A DNA stretch of 64,000 nt from the IMG/VR virus record IMGVR_UViG_3300035157_001159, positions 1 through 64,000 of that record; one strand, 5' to 3'. Position numbers and translations under genes: made by a program. Below the pieces are notes generated by a model. That model had not been told where the DNA came from. It worked only from the letters and a program-made list of their open reading frames with translations, and did not search any database. Shown here one piece after another: positions 47,844 through 56,046 of the stretch. The DNA comes from a virus. Every line of letters starts with the position of its first letter. Position 1 is the stretch's first letter.

Positions 47844-48980
47844 ATGGATGTATTAGTTTATAGTGCTCTTAATGAGCAGTCATCTCTTAAGAAGCAGATT
47901 GCTGCCAAGCAAAAAGAATTATTTGATTTGAAGGCAGATGCTGGTGGTGGTGGTGCTGGTACTTATGAAGAAGCACCTGTTGAAGCATGGACTGCTGCTT
48001 GTAAGTGGTTATGTATGGATGGTTCTGGATGTAACTTAGAACGTTATCTGAACTGTTGCCCAGCTGATACCACCAAGTGGACTTGTATCTATGAAGGTGC
48101 AGATTGGACTGGTAATACGAAGGTTTGTAACACTACTGAGAGTGGTAATTGTGGTAAAAACTGTACTTGGGTTGTTCCTTCTGGTGTAACTAGAGCTAGA
48201 TTTCAATTGTGGGGTTCTGGTGGTGGAGCAAACCATGCATCTAGATGTTGTGGATGGACACACTTTGGATCTACTGGTGCTTATCTTTCAGTTATTATTC
48301 CAGTAACTGCTGGACATTCTTATACAGTTTGTGCTGGTTGTGCTTATTGTTGTTGGGGTGGTTCTCAATCTGGTTCTAATAGAATACCAGGATGTCCAAC
48401 ATATGTTACTGGATGTGGATTATGTTATGTTTGTGCTCAAGGTGGTGATGGATCACAGGGTGAGTATTGGGGAACTAGATTAGGTGGAGAGAATCCTTGC
48501 TATCAACCATGTCATAATGGTAGTTACAGAGAAGTTCGTGTTTGTCAGTATGGTGCATCAATATGTAAAAATAGTGGTGGATATAGTGGAAACTTCCCTG
48601 CAATGGCTGGTTCAATCTATGCTGGTACGTTAAATATAGATCCAGCAGCAGCAGATTTGGATGGATCGGGTACTCCTACACACACAAAACTAACTCCAGA
48701 GAACTTAATTTATGGTATCCGTGGAATATGGGGTGGTTGGTGTCACCATACAAATAATTATGGTTGTAACTGCCATGCTCCAATATATGGATTTGAGAAT
48801 ACTTCACAATGTGTACAGGGATGGTCATCAAACTCATGTTGTGGTGGTGGATGGAGATATACTAGTGGATATCTACAAGTTCCTGGTGCTGGTGGATGGA
48901 CTTCAAGTTCTTCTAGTGGTTGTCAGAACCATTGTGGAGACATGGGTAGATTTGGAATGGTTTGTATTCAGTGGAAGTAA
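47844..48980 (+). CDS. Extremely cysteine-rich surface-type protein (copy 2)
   Basis: The 378-residue product has 32 cysteines and is paralogous to the 45980 protein. Shared features are an N-terminal coil (SSLKKQIAAKQKELFDLKADAGGGG), CTWVVPSGVTRARFQLWGSGGGAN, YLSVIIPVTAGHSYTVCAGCAYCCWGG, SNSCCGGGWRYT and the terminal VPGAGGWTSSSSSGCQNHCGDMGRFGMVC. The middle parts differ, so the pair has diverged by domain swapping or insertion. It is the last gene before the strong terminator at 49006. Confidence 0.75.
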   Translation: MDVLVYSALNEQSSLKKQIAAKQKELFDLKADAGGGGAGTYEEAPVEAWTAACKWLCMDGSGCNLERYLNCCPADTTKWTCIYEGADWTGNTKVCNTTESGNCGKNCTWVVPSGVTRARFQLWGSGGGANHASRCCGWTHFGSTGAYLSVIIPVTAGHSYTVCAGCAYCCWGGSQSGSNRIPGCPTYVTGCGLCYVCAQGGDGSQGEYWGTRLGGENPCYQPCHNGSYREVRVCQYGASICKNSGGYSGNFPAMAGSIYAGTLNIDPAAADLDGSGTPTHTKLTPENLIYGIRGIWGGWCHHTNNYGCNCHAPIYGFENTSQCVQGWSSNSCCGGGWRYTSGYLQVPGAGGWTSSSSSGCQNHCGDMGRFGMVCIQWK

Positions 48981-49005
48981 ACCAAAATCAACTTTTAATT
49001 TCAAA

Positions 49006-49038
49006 AATGGCGGAAAAAAAACTCCGCCATTTTTTTTG
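49006..49038 (+). terminator. Strong terminator ending the virion gene array
   Basis: Nine-base stem AATGGCGGA (49006-49014)/TCCGCCATT (49023-49031) with an A-rich loop, followed by a run of T to 49037. Confidence 0.95.
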
Positions 49039-49039
49039 T

Positions 49040-49052
49040 CTGTAGGGTCGAT
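49040..49052 (+). repeat. 13-base repeat CTGTAGGGTCGAT, copy 1
   Basis: Identical to 60346-60358. Both copies lie directly behind a strong terminator and ahead of a TTGACT-17-TANNAT promoter. Confidence 0.85.
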
Positions 49053-49088
49053 AGGTAGTAATATCATTACATAACATTCTTTTCTTTG

Positions 49089-49117
49089 TTGACTATATAT
49101 TAAAACAATGCTACAAT
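49089..49117 (+). promoter_or_regulatory. Sigma-70-type promoter of the heptose cluster
   Basis: TTGACT (49089-49094), 17-base spacer, TACAAT (49112-49117). The first gene starts 24 bases downstream of the -10. It is probably used by host polymerase, hence early. Confidence 0.8.
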
Positions 49118-49141
49118 ATTAAACATTGAGGTTTGAGTTGA

Positions 49142-50410
49142 ATGAAAAAAGCTTTCTTTATTAATGGTGGTAGTGGACGTGTACTTTGTTCCATGCCAGC
49201 ATTAGAAAAATACGCTGAGAAAGATGACGATTTTATAATCGTTGCTGAATCTTGGGGTGAACTATACTTTTTAAATGAGAAATTAAGAGATAAGGTATAT
49301 CAAATGGTTCATAAAGGACTATTTGAAACTATGTTGACTGATCGAAAGATAATATCACCAGAACCATATAGAGTTAATCAATACTTTAATCAAAAATGTA
49401 ATCTCATTCAAGCATTTGATATTGAAATCAATGATCTTGATGATGTTAGAGATCCTGGTCCTATTAACCTATCTCTTAGTAAAGAAGAGCAGATAACTGG
49501 ACATAATGTAGTAGCAGAAGTTAAGCAAACTTTAGGTAAAGATAAAACAGTAGTTTTTCAACCATTTGGTCAGGGAAGTAAGAAGGAAGGAAACTTCATT
49601 TTTGATCCTACTGGCAGAAGTTTTGAAGTTTCAAATGTTATTCAAGTAATAGAAGAGTTAAGAAAAAATTATTCTGTTATTTTAATGACTGAGATAGAAA
49701 TTCCAGGATGGGAAGGACTTGGTGTTGCTTGTCCTACTGGAATGGATCTTAATAAATGGGCAGGAGTAATTAATGCTGCTGATTATTTTGTAGGTTGTGA
49801 TAGTGTGGGACAACATTTTGCTCATGCTATGGGTAAACCTGCTACTGTTGTGGTAGGGTCAACTTATCCTGAAAACATTTCATATCCAGAAAGTAAGAAA
49901 TTTACTATTATTGATAATGCTGAAGGGAAGAGAAGATATAGTCCTATAAGATTGACATATGATTTATTTACTGAAAGGAATAATGAAGCTTTAATGTGTT
50001 TTGATAGTAGTGTTGTTAAAAAGATTGCAAAATCAATCAAAGATAAGATAGGTGTAAGCACTACAAATAATAAAACAATGGGACTAACTTCTCCCCCAAG
50101 AAATACTTTAAATCAAAGTAAAGCATATGCTACACCTAAACCAGGAGCAGGAGGAGGATTTAAATCTAATATTAAAGAACTTAAACCTAGTACTAAAGAA
50201 CCAGTAAAATTTAAATCAAAATCAAAATTAACATCATCTAAGACAGAAGTATTAGAACCTTCTAAAACTACTCCTTTAGCAATGAAACCGTTATCTTCTG
50301 GTAGTAGTAAGGGTGTTAAATATAATGGCTTCCAACAACCATTAAAGCCATCTTCAAAGAAGAAACCAATTGATCAATTGTTGGAACTTGAAGTTAATTC
50401 TAAATCGTAG
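49142..50410 (+). CDS. GT9-type (heptosyltransferase-like) protein with disordered tail
   Basis: The 422-residue product: residues 1-310 follow the ADP-heptose:LPS heptosyltransferase (GT9) plan, with FFINGGSGRVLCSMPALE, VVFQPFGQGS, and the donor-site stretch WAGVINAADYFVGCDSVGQHFAHAMGKPATVVVGSTYPENI. The last ~110 residues are a low-complexity Lys/Ser/Pro/Thr tail (KSNIKELKPSTKEPVKFKSKSKLTSS and so on) not found in ordinary GT9 enzymes. The tail could tether the enzyme to the virion or a partner. ADP-heptose synthesis genes follow in the same operon. Confidence 0.78.
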   Translation: MKKAFFINGGSGRVLCSMPALEKYAEKDDDFIIVAESWGELYFLNEKLRDKVYQMVHKGLFETMLTDRKIISPEPYRVNQYFNQKCNLIQAFDIEINDLDDVRDPGPINLSLSKEEQITGHNVVAEVKQTLGKDKTVVFQPFGQGSKKEGNFIFDPTGRSFEVSNVIQVIEELRKNYSVILMTEIEIPGWEGLGVACPTGMDLNKWAGVINAADYFVGCDSVGQHFAHAMGKPATVVVGSTYPENISYPESKKFTIIDNAEGKRRYSPIRLTYDLFTERNNEALMCFDSSVVKKIAKSIKDKIGVSTTNNKTMGLTSPPRNTLNQSKAYATPKPGAGGGFKSNIKELKPSTKEPVKFKSKSKLTSSKTEVLEPSKTTPLAMKPLSSGSSKGVKYNGFQQPLKPSSKKKPIDQLLELEVNSKS

Positions 50411-50416
50411 GGTATT

Positions 50417-52234
50417 ATGAGTATTATTCTTGGATGTTCTCGTGGTCATAATTCTAGTACCACATTGATGGTTGATGGTGAGATTGTATTTTATCTAGAA
50501 GAAGAACGTTTATCTAGATTTAAAAGAGATGGAACACCATTATTGGGTTTATTAAAAGCCTTTGAATATGTAGATCATATAGATCATTTAGTCGTAACTC
50601 ATACACATAGGCATGGTCCTAAGTGTGATTGGACTGGTGAGGATTTATATCAGGGTTGGATAAGGAAGCTTACAAAGCAGACTAAGATGGATGCTGGACC
50701 TAGAATTACTTTTATTGATACGATACATCATGAGGTTCATGCTAGTTGTGCTTTTTTAAACTCTGGATTTAAATCTGCTGCTTGTTTAAGTGTTGATGGT
50801 GCAGGAAGTTTCTTGGGATGTGAGTTGACTGATGATACTATCTTTGAATTTGAAACTATTTTTAAAGCAGCGTATGATCCTCATTTAAAATTTGATGTTG
50901 TTTATAAGCATCTTGGTACTTCTGATGCTATTGGTGTTAAGAATGTTGGTGAAAATAAGGAATTATTCATTACAGAATATCCAGGTCTTACAAAAGCATA
51001 TGAAGCGATAACTGAATATTGTGGATTTGATGCTATTGATGCTGGAAAAACTATGGGTCTATCTCCATATGGAAAGGAGAATCCTGATCTTCCAGAATTG
51101 TTTAGAGATGGTTGGGTCAATAGAGAATTTTTTGTTCCAAATTATCCCAATAATTCTCATATTAATATTCAAAGATATCCTATCTTAAGTAAGGATGCTG
51201 AAGATATTATTGCATTACATGAAAAAGATAAAACAAAACCACCAGTAAAAAGAGAAAAATATGGATTGAGTTCACCATATACTAATGATAAGACTTCTAG
51301 ATTTTTTAGAGGTGGGTGTAAGGAATATACACAAGTACAAAAAGATTTAGCATATAAGATTCAGAAAGAAACTGAAAATGCTATGATAAAGTTAATTCAA
51401 AAGGCTCATGATTTAACTGGTGAAAAGAATATAGTTATTTCTGGTGGTTATGGATTGAATTGTGTATCTAATTATCAGTATTTAAAACATTTTCCAGATT
51501 TAAATATCTATGTTGAACCAATATCACATGATGGTGGAACTTCTATAGGTGCTGTTAGAAAAGTTTGGGCACAAGAAGAAAAAATAACTAGTCCACCACC
51601 AAGAGTAACTTCAATTTATTATGGTCCACAATATGATCCAGATACTTATTTGGATGAATATGATCACTTGGATGTTGTTGATACTTCTTATGATGATGTT
51701 GCTAAACTAATTCGTGATGGTAGCATTGTTACAATCTTCCAAGGAAGGTCTGAAGGTGGACCTAGAGCACTTGGTAATAGATCTATTTTATTTGATCCTA
51801 CTATTAAGAATGGTAAGGATCTTGTTAATGAGGTAAAACATAGAGAGTTCTTTAGACCTTTTGCTTGTTCTATTAAGAAGGAAAAAGTTAATGAATGGTT
51901 TGATCTTCAGGGTAGAGAAGATTCACCTCATATGATGTATGCTGTTGAATGTTTACCTGGTGTTCAAGAAAAGATTCCATCAGTCATTCATGTTGATGGT
52001 ACATGTAGGATTCAAACTCTCACTAAAGATGAGAACAAACATTATTACAATCTTATAGATTCTTTTGAAAAGTTAAGTGGTGTTCCAATACTTTTTAATA
52101 CTTCTTTTAATCTTGGTGGAGAACCATTAGTAGAAACAATTCATGATGCTATTAATACTTTATATAAGAGTAAGATTGAATATATGTATCTTCCTGAGAT
52201 ACAAAAGTTAGTAAAGATTCCTAATGCAGAATGA
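50417..52234 (+). CDS. NodU/CmcH-type carbamoyltransferase
   Basis: The 605-residue product has both family domains. The N-terminal ASKHA-like domain carries IILGCSRGHNSSTTLMVDGEIVFYLEEERLSR, HHEVHASCAFLNSGF, and SVDGAGSF, then GLSPYGKENPDLPEL and VISGGYGLNCVSNYQYL. The C-terminal Sua5-like part carries IFQGRSEGGPRALGNRSILFDP and REFFRPFACSI. Family members use carbamoyl phosphate and ATP to O-carbamoylate sugars or antibiotics. Placed after a sugar transferase and before heptose genes, the most likely target is a phage-made or host glycan. It overlaps the next gene by 11 bases. Confidence 0.93.
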   Translation: MSIILGCSRGHNSSTTLMVDGEIVFYLEEERLSRFKRDGTPLLGLLKAFEYVDHIDHLVVTHTHRHGPKCDWTGEDLYQGWIRKLTKQTKMDAGPRITFIDTIHHEVHASCAFLNSGFKSAACLSVDGAGSFLGCELTDDTIFEFETIFKAAYDPHLKFDVVYKHLGTSDAIGVKNVGENKELFITEYPGLTKAYEAITEYCGFDAIDAGKTMGLSPYGKENPDLPELFRDGWVNREFFVPNYPNNSHINIQRYPILSKDAEDIIALHEKDKTKPPVKREKYGLSSPYTNDKTSRFFRGGCKEYTQVQKDLAYKIQKETENAMIKLIQKAHDLTGEKNIVISGGYGLNCVSNYQYLKHFPDLNIYVEPISHDGGTSIGAVRKVWAQEEKITSPPPRVTSIYYGPQYDPDTYLDEYDHLDVVDTSYDDVAKLIRDGSIVTIFQGRSEGGPRALGNRSILFDPTIKNGKDLVNEVKHREFFRPFACSIKKEKVNEWFDLQGREDSPHMMYAVECLPGVQEKIPSVIHVDGTCRIQTLTKDENKHYYNLIDSFEKLSGVPILFNTSFNLGGEPLVETIHDAINTLYKSKIEYMYLPEIQKLVKIPNAE

Positions 52235-52640
52235 TATTGTTTGGTGTAATGGCACATTCGATATTCTTCATCCAGGACACCTAGAATTATTCAAGGTTGC
52301 TAGATCTTTAGGAGACAAAGTAATAGTTGCTACAGATACAGATGAAAAGATTCGTGCTGACAAAGGAGAGCATCGCCCTATAAATGATCTTCATTATAGG
52401 GTTGCTATGCTTGAGGCAATCAAGTATATTGATGTTGTTCACACATTTGGTAGTAGGAAAGAATTAGAAGATTTAATTGAACTATATCAACCCGATATAT
52501 TATTACTTGGTGATGATTGGAGGGATGGTGATGTAGTTGGTTGGGAAAATGCTGGTGAGGTAAGACATCTTCCTAGAGTTGGTGGATATGCCAGCAGTAA
52601 TGTCATCAAAAAGATTAATGAAAGTATTGTTACTGGGTGA
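52224..52640 (+). CDS. Heptose-phosphate adenylyltransferase (HldE C-domain homologue)
   Basis: The 138-residue cytidylyltransferase-fold protein: VWCNGTFDILHPGHLELFKVAR with the HxGH catalytic motif at about residues 18-21, ATDTDEKIRADKG, and the downstream motif GGYASSNVIKKI (usually G-x-STT/SSxxI). It corresponds to the separate C-terminal domain of bifunctional HldE (RfaE), which charges heptose-1-phosphate with AMP. It overlaps the sugar-kinase gene that corresponds to the HldE N-domain by 23 bases, so the two halves are encoded in reverse order to the host fusion. Confidence 0.85.
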   Translation: MQNDIVWCNGTFDILHPGHLELFKVARSLGDKVIVATDTDEKIRADKGEHRPINDLHYRVAMLEAIKYIDVVHTFGSRKELEDLIELYQPDILLLGDDWRDGDVVGWENAGEVRHLPRVGGYASSNVIKKINESIVTG

Positions 52641-53361
52641 TAGTTGTGAGGATGAGTATATCTATGGTAGATGTACTAGGTTAAGTCCAGAAGCTCCTGT
52701 ACCTGTCTTAGACTATGCTAAGATACAAACTAAACCTGGTATGGCAGCTAATGTATGCTTAAATCTTCAGTCATTTAATATGGAGATTACATTCTTAACT
52801 AATCCTGAGAAGATTGTAAAGACTAGATTTATTGATGAGAAATCAAATCAACATATTCTTAGAGTTGATAATGAAGAGAGAGTAAAACCTTTATTAGTTC
52901 CTGTAGCAACAAATAGTTTTGATGCTATTGTGATATCAGATTATAATAAAGGGTATCTATCTACAGAAAAGATATTTGAGATTGTGGAGAGTGCATCTTG
53001 TCCCGTGTTTATTGATAGTAAGAAGTCTATACTTCCTAACAAACCCAATTGCTTTATTAAGATAAATGATGTAGAATATGAGAAATTAGATGACTATAAG
53101 ATAGACAATCTAATAGTAACAAAGGGATCTCAAGGATGTATTTACAATAATACATTATATCCAGCAGAGAAAGTCAATGTTTATGATGTTGTCGGTGCTG
53201 GAGATACTTTTCTTGCTGGTTTAGTATATGGTTATCTAACATATAATGATATAGAACAGGCATTAATGTTAGGTAATAGAGCAGCAGCAGTTGCTGTTCA
53301 GCAATTAGGAACTTACGTTTTACAACAGGAGGACATTCATGAGATACTGTATAGATATTGA
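52618..53361 (+). CDS. Heptose-7-phosphate kinase (HldE N-domain homologue, shortened)
   Basis: PfkB-family kinase of 247 residues. LLGDSCEDEYIYGRCTRLSPEAPVPVLDY and KPGMAANVCLNLQSFN match the RfaE domain I start (GDxMLDxYxxGxxxRxSPEAPVPV, GGAANVAxNL). VTKGSQGCIY and YDVVGAGDTFLAGLVYGYL carry the nucleotide-binding site and the catalytic Asp (GAGD). It is some 70 residues shorter than the usual domain. I start at 52618; the earlier ATG at 52579 reads through the overlap with the transferase. It overlaps the HAD gene by 23 bases. Confidence 0.85.
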   Translation: MKVLLLGDSCEDEYIYGRCTRLSPEAPVPVLDYAKIQTKPGMAANVCLNLQSFNMEITFLTNPEKIVKTRFIDEKSNQHILRVDNEERVKPLLVPVATNSFDAIVISDYNKGYLSTEKIFEIVESASCPVFIDSKKSILPNKPNCFIKINDVEYEKLDDYKIDNLIVTKGSQGCIYNNTLYPAEKVNVYDVVGAGDTFLAGLVYGYLTYNDIEQALMLGNRAAAVAVQQLGTYVLQQEDIHEILYRY

Positions 53362-53686
53362 TGGTACTATTTGTACACCAACTGTTGGTAGGGATTACCA
53401 TAAAGCAGAACCGTGGAAAGATAGAATCGAGGTACTAAATAAACTTTACGATGAAGGTCATTATATAATTTACTTTACTGCTAGAGCGATGGGTAGGTTC
53501 TCGGAAGAACCACACTCTATTGCTTCTGTAAAAGCAGAAGGAGTTTTATTTGATCTTACAAGAGATCAATTAGATGAGTGGGGAGTTAAATATCACGAAT
53601 TAATTATGGGTAAACCACATGCTGATTACTTTATAGATGATAAAGGATGGCAATGTGATTCATTCTTTGAGAGTCATGGAGTATAA
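53339..53686 (+). CDS. HAD-family phosphatase of the sugar cluster
   Basis: The 115-residue HAD hydrolase has CIDIDGTICTP (DxDGT, nucleophile Asp near residue 5), then IIYFTARAMG (motif II Thr), and KPHADYFIDDKG (motif IV DD, Lys). The small capless form is common in capsule and LPS operons. Next to split HldE it could stand in for GmhB (heptose 1,7-bisphosphate phosphatase), but this is inferred from position. A GGAGG ribosome site lies inside the kinase gene end. It ends one base into the next gene. Confidence 0.8.
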   Translation: MRYCIDIDGTICTPTVGRDYHKAEPWKDRIEVLNKLYDEGHYIIYFTARAMGRFSEEPHSIASVKAEGVLFDLTRDQLDEWGVKYHELIMGKPHADYFIDDKGWQCDSFFESHGV

Positions 53687-54297
53687 TGCCTGATTATTTT
53701 TATAAAGATATTAATAATATATCTGTACCAGAGTTTCATACAACTTGGTTTAATAATATTCCAAAATTGATTGGAGATGATATATTAGAACGTGTTGAGG
53801 AGTATGTTAGTAGAAAAGATTTAGAACAGGCTGCTACAGTTGGTGGTGAAGGTAGTGATATTAGACGTTCAGAAATATGTTGGTTAGTAGATACGGATTA
53901 TAGAGATTTAATTACTCCAGTTTATGATGAGATTTCAAGAATTGTTAGAGATGTTAATGATGATCTTTGGGGATATAATATTCGTGGATGGGAAGGACTT
54001 CAATACAGTAAATATGATTCAGAATATAAAGGACATTATGATTGGCATATGGATATTTCTCCTAGACAATTAGAAGGATTGCAGAGAAAGGTTTCATTTT
54101 CAATAGGTCTTTCTAAAGATTATTATGAGGGTGGTGAATTTGAATTTATGATAAGTAGAGACACTCAACATAGTTTTAAACTTAGTAGGGGAGATATGTT
54201 AGTTTTTCCTTCTTTTTTACTACATAGAGTAACACCAGTTACTAGTGGTATTAGAAATGCATTAGTTGGTTGGGGATTAGGTACTAATTTTGTATGA
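53686..54297 (+). CDS. 2OG-Fe(II) oxygenase (PKHD/prolyl-hydroxylase type)
   Basis: The 203-residue product: HYDWHMDI (HxD iron motif), KVSFSIGLSKDYYEGGEFEFMI (YEGGE strand), then GDMLVFPSFLLHRVTPVTSGIRNALVGWGLG with the distal His and the Arg that anchors 2-oxoglutarate. This matches the PiuC/PKHD-type hydroxylase pattern. It starts at the TAATG junction with the HAD gene. The substrate is unknown; as it sits in a sugar cluster it may modify a glycan or glycoprotein. Confidence 0.87.
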   Translation: MPDYFYKDINNISVPEFHTTWFNNIPKLIGDDILERVEEYVSRKDLEQAATVGGEGSDIRRSEICWLVDTDYRDLITPVYDEISRIVRDVNDDLWGYNIRGWEGLQYSKYDSEYKGHYDWHMDISPRQLEGLQRKVSFSIGLSKDYYEGGEFEFMISRDTQHSFKLSRGDMLVFPSFLLHRVTPVTSGIRNALVGWGLGTNFV

Positions 54298-54650
54298 ATG
54301 ATGAAGATATAAAATTTGTTCCCAAGGGTTGGGGTTATGAGAAGTGGATATGTAATACTTCTGAATATTGTGGCAAGCTTTTATTCTTTGCCAAAGGTAT
54401 GAGATGTTCTTGGCATTATCATTTATTAAAAGATGAAACCTTTTACCTACAGTCAGGTAAGATACATCTCTTCTATGGTTTTGATAATGACATTTCATTA
54501 TCTGATAGTATAGTTTTAGAACCAGGTGATAAATTTCATATTGAAAGGAAGATGAGACATCAGATGGTTGCTCTTGAAGACTCTGAATTATTTGAGTTTT
54601 CTACACAACATTTTGATTTGGATTCACATAGAGTCTTCAGGGGAGATTGA
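54294..54650 (+). CDS. Cupin-fold protein
   Basis: The 118-residue single cupin has KGWGYEKWICNTSEYCGKLLFFAKGMRCSWHYHLLKDETFYLQSGKIHL (cupin motif 1 with HxH and E) and DSIVLEPGDKFHIERKMRHQMVALEDSELFEFST (motif 2). The WGYEKW start is common in mannose-6-phosphate isomerase/WbuC-like cupins of sugar clusters. It could be a sugar isomerase, epimerase or binding protein. It overlaps the flanking genes by four bases and one base. Confidence 0.82.
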   Translation: MNDEDIKFVPKGWGYEKWICNTSEYCGKLLFFAKGMRCSWHYHLLKDETFYLQSGKIHLFYGFDNDISLSDSIVLEPGDKFHIERKMRHQMVALEDSELFEFSTQHFDLDSHRVFRGD

Positions 54651-55210
54651 TGTTAGATACTTTAACACATAAATGTTATTCATTAATAGATCCTCCAAAT
54701 ATAGAAGAGATATTAATGAGTATAGAAAATTCAGAATTAACTGAAGATCAGGAATTTGAATGGACTGATTATTGTTCTGTTAAAACTGAGAGATTGGACT
54801 TAATGGATACATTCTTTCCGTTATTTGGACCTTCATTGGAGATATTTTTTAGTGAATTGGAATTGGATATGAGTAATCTCCGTGTGTATTGTCCTGAAAT
54901 TTGGAGGAATACTTATAGTAGAAATTATTTTCAAGAGATTCATGATCATATTCCTTCACATTTATCTGGAGTTCTTTTTTTAACTGATGAACAAGAAGGT
55001 GATGGTAGATTTTTCTTTTATAATGAAGGTTGTACAGAAGTTTCTAGGGAATGGAGAGAGATTGGTTTTGGTTGGGATAGAAAATTTATAAAAGCTGAAA
55101 GAGGTAAACTTTTATTATTTCCATCGTATATGCTACATGGAGTAGCGGCTCATAAATCAGATAATATTAGAAAGACTGTAGCATTTAATCTAGTATTCAA
55201 AACAGATTAA
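54650..55210 (+). CDS. 2OG-Fe(II) oxygenase-like protein
   Basis: The 186-residue product: FQEIHDHIPSHLSGVLFLTDEQEGDGRFFFYNEG gives an HxH/D-type iron region, and GKLLLFPSYMLHGVAAHKSDNIRKTVAFNLVFK gives the distal His and the co-substrate Arg/Lys. I start at ATG 54650, sharing a base with the cupin stop (TGATG). The 3' end overlaps the convergent hldD gene by 14 bases. It is distinct in sequence from the 53686 oxygenase, so two different oxygenase types lie in one operon. Confidence 0.75.
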   Translation: MLDTLTHKCYSLIDPPNIEEILMSIENSELTEDQEFEWTDYCSVKTERLDLMDTFFPLFGPSLEIFFSELELDMSNLRVYCPEIWRNTYSRNYFQEIHDHIPSHLSGVLFLTDEQEGDGRFFFYNEGCTEVSREWREIGFGWDRKFIKAERGKLLLFPSYMLHGVAAHKSDNIRKTVAFNLVFKTD

Positions 55211-56015
55211 GATACTGTGCTATGTTTATAAATTGATAGTCCCATACCTTCTCTGCTATAGTTAGGTATTGATACTTTCCTTTTAGGTGTTCTGGGAATG
55301 GAATGTATTCTATTTCTCCATTATATTTTAATGCTATAAGTTCACCAACAGTTTTGAAACTAACTGGACTACTGGTTCCAAGATCATAGATACCAGATGG
55401 TTTATCATTATTAAGAACGACTTCTACTATATCTCCAACCCAGATAAAATCTCTTAGGTACTTACCTGATCCTTCAAACAGTTTTAGTTTACCAGTATCT
55501 TTTATTTGTTGTGTGAATTTATGAACAGGACTTGCTTGATCTCCTTTTTTATCTTCTCCTTCTCCATACACATTAAAGTATCTGAAACTCTGGATAGATG
55601 AGAATTTATCTAAGTTGTCTTGTATGTAATAATCAATCTGTAACTTAGTAATTGCGTAGTAATTTAATGGAGATATTTTATTAGGAGTAGTTGCGAATAA
55701 ACTCTTTCTAGTATTACCATATACTGATGCTGATGAGGCAAACTTAACGTCTATTTGATGCTCTATTGCCCTCTCAAACAGTTCTATAGTGAACCAAACG
55801 TTCATCCTATGGAGTTTATCTATATCTCTTTCTGTCGTGTCTGAGATCGCTCCTTGGTGTAGTATAAGGGATACTTTATCCCAGTCCTTAAAGTATGCTA
55901 TCCAATCCCAACAATCATGTTCATCAACTGTAACGATTTCTTCATCAGAATGTTCTATCAGATACTTAAGAAAGTTCTGACCAATGAAACCTTTTGAACC
56001 TGTTAATATAATCAT
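55197..56015 (-). CDS. hldD: ADP-L-glycero-D-manno-heptose 6-epimerase
   Basis: The 272-residue product matches HldD/RfaD. MIILTGSKGFIGQNF is the NADP-binding start, ILHQGAISDTTERD corresponds to the family's HEGACSSTTE block, SSASVYG and YYAITK carry the Ser-Tyr-Lys site, and RYFNVYGEGEDKKGDQASPVHKF and IEYIPFPEHLKGKYQYLTIAE are near-exact HldD signatures. It converts ADP-D,D-heptose to the L,D form used in LPS core. This is the only minus-strand gene in the window, facing the rest of its pathway tail to tail. Its promoter is not evident. Confidence 0.94.
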   Translation of the reverse strand: MIILTGSKGFIGQNFLKYLIEHSDEEIVTVDEHDCWDWIAYFKDWDKVSLILHQGAISDTTERDIDKLHRMNVWFTIELFERAIEHQIDVKFASSASVYGNTRKSLFATTPNKISPLNYYAITKLQIDYYIQDNLDKFSSIQSFRYFNVYGEGEDKKGDQASPVHKFTQQIKDTGKLKLFEGSGKYLRDFIWVGDIVEVVLNNDKPSGIYDLGTSSPVSFKTVGELIALKYNGEIEYIPFPEHLKGKYQYLTIAEKVWDYQFINIAQYLNLF

Positions 56016-56016
56016 A

Positions 56017-56024
56017 GATAAATA
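56017..56024 (+). promoter_or_regulatory. T4-type late promoter box GATAAATA
   Basis: Consensus box 22 bases ahead of the fibre gene at 56047, in the divergent gap behind hldD. Confidence 0.68.
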
Positions 56025-56046
56025 CTTAAAATTATTGTGTGTTTAA

